Positions 60,092-64,000 of a stretch of DNA of 64,000 nt are shown in pieces. The translations under genes were made by a program, and so were the position numbers. Numbering within the stretch: position 1 is the first letter of the stretch; the number at the start of each line of letters is the position of its first letter. This DNA comes from Chrysogorgia sp. JL179-B06 (Eukaryota; Cnidaria; Anthozoa; Scleralcyonacea; Chrysogorgiidae), in the NCBI GenBank assembly GCA_035772405.1, contig JAYKKM010000009.1, forward strand, positions 591,001-655,000, in the 5' to 3' direction. The notes under the pieces were generated by a model. The model was not told the origin of the DNA. It saw only the letters and a list, made by a program, of their open reading frames with translations, and did no database searches.

Positions 60092-61631
60092 AGTTTCGCA
60101 AACACAACTTCTCGGGCCCATATAAAATTGTACAATACCACTGCATTGAGGGTCCTCACATGGTCCCTTATACAGCTGGGACAGCGCCGTAGTCATGCCT
60201 CACTATAGTGGGTCATAGCATGGCCGTTTCCAATACAACCTGGCGGTACCACCAATGCTGACATAAATGCCATAACGCTGGCCACTTCCGGCCTACAGCC
60301 CTATAACAATCAAGATGATGGGCCCAGGAAACGACGTGGTTAACACCAGCTCGCCACTGTGCGCATCATGACACGGGTTGTGTCACATTCTGTCTGATAG
60401 GTCAGGCGTCAACCATTCCAGCCGCGACCATGCACAGGACAGCTCAGCGCAGGTCATATGCAAGCTGGTTGCTGCGTTTTGCACGGGCACGCAACTCGAA
60501 ACCTTTCAAGCGTGCCATCACCGAAAATATCCTTAACAATGGTCGAGGAATCTTCGAGGGCCCCAAGGTCACACACAGAAAGGCCTGTGAAGCTGCTTTC
60601 CACCATATGCTGCATTCTGCCACGCATAGGCTTCCGGCAGCGGGTTTAGTGACTCATGACTATTATTCGCAGGTGAGGCTCAGTTGAAACTAATAGATGT
60701 AGTTACTACCGCCGTTTACCCGGGCTCACTGGGCAGAAATCACATTGTGTCAGTCTTATATTTAGCTCATTTGCATTGAATTTGATTCGTGTTTGAACAC
60801 ACTTATCAATTTATTGAACTTATCAATTTATTGATTGTTATATGTATCACCGATTCGGCGATTCCAAGTTTCCAACGATGCACGTTTTTAATATTTGCTC
60901 AGTTTGAATTACTAATCCTTTAACCAGATACAGATTTTAAAATAACAATATCATATTAAGTTATAATGCATGGCATATAATGGATGAGGCTATAGCTGGA
61001 CAAGCCATAGAAGCCTGCTGGTGATAATTGTGATAACTCAAATCTATGACAGACTATGTACCTTTCTTTCAAATCTTGGAAAGAACAGCGACTTCTTGTT
61101 CTTGCTCGATGTCCGGTGCATTAATATTAATGGAGAAGCGAGAGAAGTAATTGTCTTTTCTGTAGAACATTTCTTTCTACGGCGGCCTTCCTCAGCTGGC
61201 CTTGCTGTCCTGATATTTTTTAACCGATATTCAATGAACCCATGACCATTGTCATAAAAATGCTTCCTAAATTAGAGATATGTCGATTAATATAGTCAGC
61301 ATGTTAAATTCTAATTCTACAAGTACTATATTATGGTAGATATGTTTGGGACATTGTGCATCATTTATCACATTTAAGTATGATTATTCATTTACATGTC
61401 CTTTCATCCCAGGAGTGTTATCCCTGCTTGAAGGATACACGCTGGCGATATCTTTTGCAAATATTGTTTTTTGTTCTGATGTTGGGTATCTGCAAAAGGA
61501 AAAATATATCATTAAATGAATATGAATTTTATTGTATTATTAAAGTATTACTGACAATACCAAAACCTCTTTGTTAAATACTGTACTTACAGACCACATA
61601 TTTCCACTAAGTGTGCAAACAGAAATTTTTA
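59466..61631. other. No firm gene; repeat tail and an unassigned open frame
   Basis: 59770-59925 is the shared tail described at 53081-53680. A GC-rich frame at 60430-60687 (85 codons) has no recognised family. The rest is AT-rich without RNA genes or strong repeats that I could see. Confidence 0.4.
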
Positions 61632-62225
61632 TTAATGTACGTCGTTGTTGGCTCGACAGGATGCCACCCCCACCAGGTGTTTGTCAATTTTCAGGCCCTC
61701 TGGATGATGTATCATTGCTTCTTTTACATTCAAGTTCTACAAAATAATATATATGAACATTATTGAGTAAGATTAACAAACTGATATTGCAGTTGATTGA
61801 ATTTAATTTACAGTAAAACTGGTTTACAATAATACTAAATAGAAAACATACAATTTTAGCATTAGGCGTGAATAGTGCAAATTTTCTTTTCCGATTTTGT
61901 TCTATACCACTTGTGCTATTAGTATCGGTTTTATGTGTCTCAGGCTGTTCCTACAACAATAAGATTAAGCATATCAATTTTGTTTCTTGAATGCATGAAA
62001 AAAATAGCTTCTAAATTCATCAAACATCCAGTATGTCTATTTCCACTTTTGCCCATTTCTTTCAACGTTCTCATGAACAACACTTACTGGGTTGATGGCC
62101 AGTGATGATTGATTTAGTTGTTTGACAAGAAGACTTAACTTTCTTCTAGCACCAAATGACAGAACACCAATGGTTTGGAGGTCATTTTCTGTTAGTGTTG
62201 GTAATACAGCCATGTCTAACTTCAT
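61632..62225 (-). CDS. Three-exon gene with partial SAM domain
   Basis: Exon 1 (62225-62088) starts with ATG and holds LDMAVLPTLTENDLQTIGVL then SFGARRKLSLLVKQL, the C-terminal half of a SAM domain. It ends CCA|GTAAGT. Exon 2 (61950-61852) lies between TTGTAG and GTATGT and encodes a basic linker (NRKRKFALFTP). Exon 3 (61736-61632) follows TTTTGTAG and ends KIDKHLVGVASCRANNDVH then TAA. All junctions are phase 0, giving 113 aa with no stops. The N-terminal SAM half may be in an upstream exon, as an acceptor-like TTTCTAG precedes the ATG. Function unknown; SAM domains bind proteins or RNA. Confidence 0.65.
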
Positions 62226-62864
62226 TCTCTAACTAGAAATACGAATACGCAATAATCCCCTCGCTCGCCTTTTCTAACACTTCTCCCACCCCACCCCACC
62301 CCACCCCTAGAGTTTCTTTTCCCATCCATGGTCCCCAGTGGGAATCGCGTATTTGTATTTGTGGTCTCTGTCGATAAGATTTTGGTCGTTATCTCGGCCA
62401 ATATATATTTACTCGATTTCAATTATGAAAAACAGAATTGGAATTAGCGAGTACAAATACATAACGCACGTGCCCATAATATTACGCAAACGTGTATAAC
62501 CTTCGTAAAAAACCCATTTATGTATAGTTCGTCAGATCATCACTCGCCAATGGCCTCCTTTGCCCAAAATCCAAATATTGTCCGAATCAAACGGTTCACC
62601 CAAAACGACTTTTTGCTTCCTTATAAGGAGTTGGTGCTACCATGCTCCGCTCAAATATATATATTCAGTGAGAAATGGATCTTTCTGCGTTTACCTAAAA
62701 TTTAAATCCATATTCCCATCATGTAATTGGTACATGGTGAGTTCTTTCTAACGCTTATTATAAAATTTAAACCCGTATTCGCATCATGTAACCATTTCAT
62801 TCCATCTCTAGAATTAATTAAGAAAAATAATTTATGGTAATGTTCAATAAAATAAAATGAGCAA
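62226..62864. other. Upstream region of SAM gene and start of tRNA repeat array
   Basis: A (CCCCA)n-like stretch lies at 62286-62308. The flank motif CCCGTATTCGCATCATGTAA..CATTTCATTCCATCTCTAGAATT at 62772-62816 begins the tandem unit that contains the tRNA. Confidence 0.5.
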
Positions 62865-62946
62865 TGGCAGTGGTGAGATTCGAACCCACGCCATCGAAAC
62901 GACTGGTGTCTTAAACCAGCGCCTTAGACCACCCGGCCACGCTGCC
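62865..62946 (-). tRNA. tRNA-Leu(AAG)
   Basis: The 82-nt sequence folds as a type II tRNA. The acceptor stem GGCAGCG/CACTGCC has one C-A mismatch and is followed by discriminator A. The D arm is GGCCGGGTGGTCTAAGGC, and anticodon stem CTGGT/ACCAG encloses TTAAGAC (anticodon AAG). There is a long variable arm, and the T arm has GGTTCGAATC. Box A (TGGCCGGGTGG) and box B are present. The mismatch leaves some doubt about function. Confidence 0.8.
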
Positions 62947-63185
62947 CATGCATACAAAATAACAAGAATAGCACTCCCGTCAATGGATAACGTAAGGTGA
63001 GCTCTTTTCTACAAAGCATTAAATATCCATCCAAATAACTGGTACACAATGAATTCTTTATACGTTTGTATAAAATTTAAACCCGTATTCGCATCATGTA
63101 ATACATTTCATTCCATCTCTAGAATTGATAAAGAAAAAATAGGCTACTCATGTCATGTCATCTTGTAATAAAATAAAATGAGTAA

Positions 63186-63252
63186 TGGCAGTGCTGGGAT
63201 TCGAACCCAGCCATCGAAATGGCTGCAGCCACTATACCAATCGGTTAAATAG
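63186..63252 (-). pseudogene. Decayed tRNA copy
   Basis: It keeps the acceptor 3' strand (CACTGCCA) and a good T arm (CTGGGTTCGAATCCCAG), but the D and anticodon arms are altered and the 5' acceptor strand is lost. Flanks match those of the tRNA-Leu at 62865, about 321 bp away. Confidence 0.7.
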
Positions 63253-63429
63253 AATGCAGAATAGCTCATGTGACAATGCTATATGGTATACTATGACTAT
63301 GAGTTCATTCTACGTTTACATAACATATACACCCGTATTCGCATCATATGTCATACATTTCATTCCACATCTAGGATAATTAAGAAAGTGAAAATTTACG
63401 GTAATCGCGCAATAAAATAAAATGAGTAG

Positions 63430-63491
63430 TGAACGCCATCGAAATGTATGTTGCCTTAAACCAGCGCCTTAGACCAATCGGCCACGCTACC
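63430..63491 (-). pseudogene. Decayed tRNA-Leu copy lacking the T arm
   Basis: GGTAGCGTGGCCGATTGGTCTAAGGCGCTGGTTTAAGGCA keeps the D and anticodon regions, then the variable arm (TTTCGATGGCG) runs into unrelated sequence. The T arm and box B are missing. Confidence 0.75.
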
Positions 63492-63715
63492 AATTTGAAA
63501 AAACTTATCAACTACAGTGTACTTCTCGTGACAATGCTATGGTTTAGCGTGAGTTATTTCTGCGTTTACACTTGATATTTCATTTCATTCGATCTCTAAA
63601 ATTAACAAGACGCCAGCTAGGCGTTGACTCGGGATACTTGGGTTAGTGGCAACACAGCCAATTCAATTAAGGTTGTCCTTTAAATTCAAAACTCAAAACC
63701 ACAAAATGTCCAACT

Positions 63716-63992
63716 CTAAGCGCGAAAAGCATGATGCTTCTTATGGGTACTGCTATCTTTGTGTCGCATTAGTGCCGTTTTAGCACAAGAAAGACGAGTT
63801 TTACAAAACTTTACAATATGGCGCTTTGCCTTGTTCTTCAACCCAATCTTTAAACTACTCATCAGTCAGCCAGCATTTCTGAAACTTTGTGTCATATATT
63901 TTCTTCTTAGTTGGTGGTTTAACTTTTGTTCCTTTCTCACTGTCCGTATCAACTTCATCTTCATCGAACTCTTCGTCGGAATTGCTATTCAT
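63716..63992 (-). pseudogene. Zinc-finger exon of ZBED/hAT type, broken
   Basis: From the ATG at 63992: an acidic start (NSNSDEEFDEDEVDTDSEKG), then YDTKFQKCWLTDE, an in-frame TAG, FKDWVEEQGKAPYCKV, and after a one-base shift CKTRLSCAKTALMRHKDSST with HKKHH. The C..C...H....H spacing matches fingers at the N-terminus of hAT-type transposases. Two lesions make it non-functional. It stops at 63716. Confidence 0.55.
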
Positions 63993-64000
63993 TATTCAAA

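Noticed and set aside
60430..60687. 85-codon GC-rich open frame
   Set aside because: No family, splice signals or start context; GC-rich stretches easily give such frames.

Overview
This window is animal nuclear DNA, AT-rich and packed with transposons. It has GT-AG introns, a Pol III tRNA-Leu gene, tRNA-derived SINEs, and remnants of BEL/Pao, Penelope-like, LINE, hAT, Helitron-like and THAP/P2X7-like elements. That repertoire and the protein families I recognise suggest an aquatic invertebrate, most likely a cnidarian. The taxon is an inference from repeat types.

Region 1 (1 to about 16.5 kb) is most of an endogenous Polinton/Maverick (adintovirus-like) DNA virus. It encodes a protein-primed family B DNA polymerase (N-terminal 545 codons; the rest lies off the left edge), an OB-fold-like protein, several small membrane or coiled-coil proteins, and a lectin-like protein. 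It also has the minor and major jelly-roll capsid proteins, a DDE integrase with a chromodomain, a GIY-YIG nuclease, an A32/FtsK-type packaging ATPase, a predicted myristoylated protein and a zinc-ribbon-like protein. Apart from one gene split by a hAT insertion, the frames I read are open, so the copy looks recent. Nearly every start codon has an ATAAA-type motif within about 15 bases upstream, and AT-rich hairpins sit at gene 3' ends. A 161-bp higher-order repeat lies where the leftward and rightward blocks diverge. No adenovirus-type protease was found in the window.

Region 2 (16.5-23.6 kb) holds a foldback repeat, a decayed fragment of a second Polinton polymerase, a three-exon pseudogene, inverted SINEs, a Penelope-like reverse transcriptase fragment with its inverted terminal repeats, and a perfect 40-bp hairpin. 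Region 3 (23.6-28.2 kb) is a decayed BEL/Pao retrotransposon with a 3' LTR. Region 4 (28.2-42 kb) contains LINE 3' ends, several inverted-repeat MITEs, fragments of multicopy host-like genes, an almost exact 913-bp tandem duplication and a two-exon ZBED/hAT transposase fragment. Region 5 (42.3-45.1 kb) is a DNA element with terminal inverted repeats over 200 bp, carrying P2X7-like and THAP-like relics, a SINE and a foldback.

Region 6 (46-64 kb) has a roughly 125-bp satellite interrupted by an unknown gene family (a second copy lies at 57.6 kb), a shortened Helitron helicase relic, an L1/Tx1-type LINE on the minus strand, and a hAT element with an 8-bp target duplication. It ends with a three-exon SAM-domain gene on the minus strand that looks functional, a tRNA-Leu(AAG) gene with two decayed tandem copies, and a broken zinc-finger exon at the right edge.
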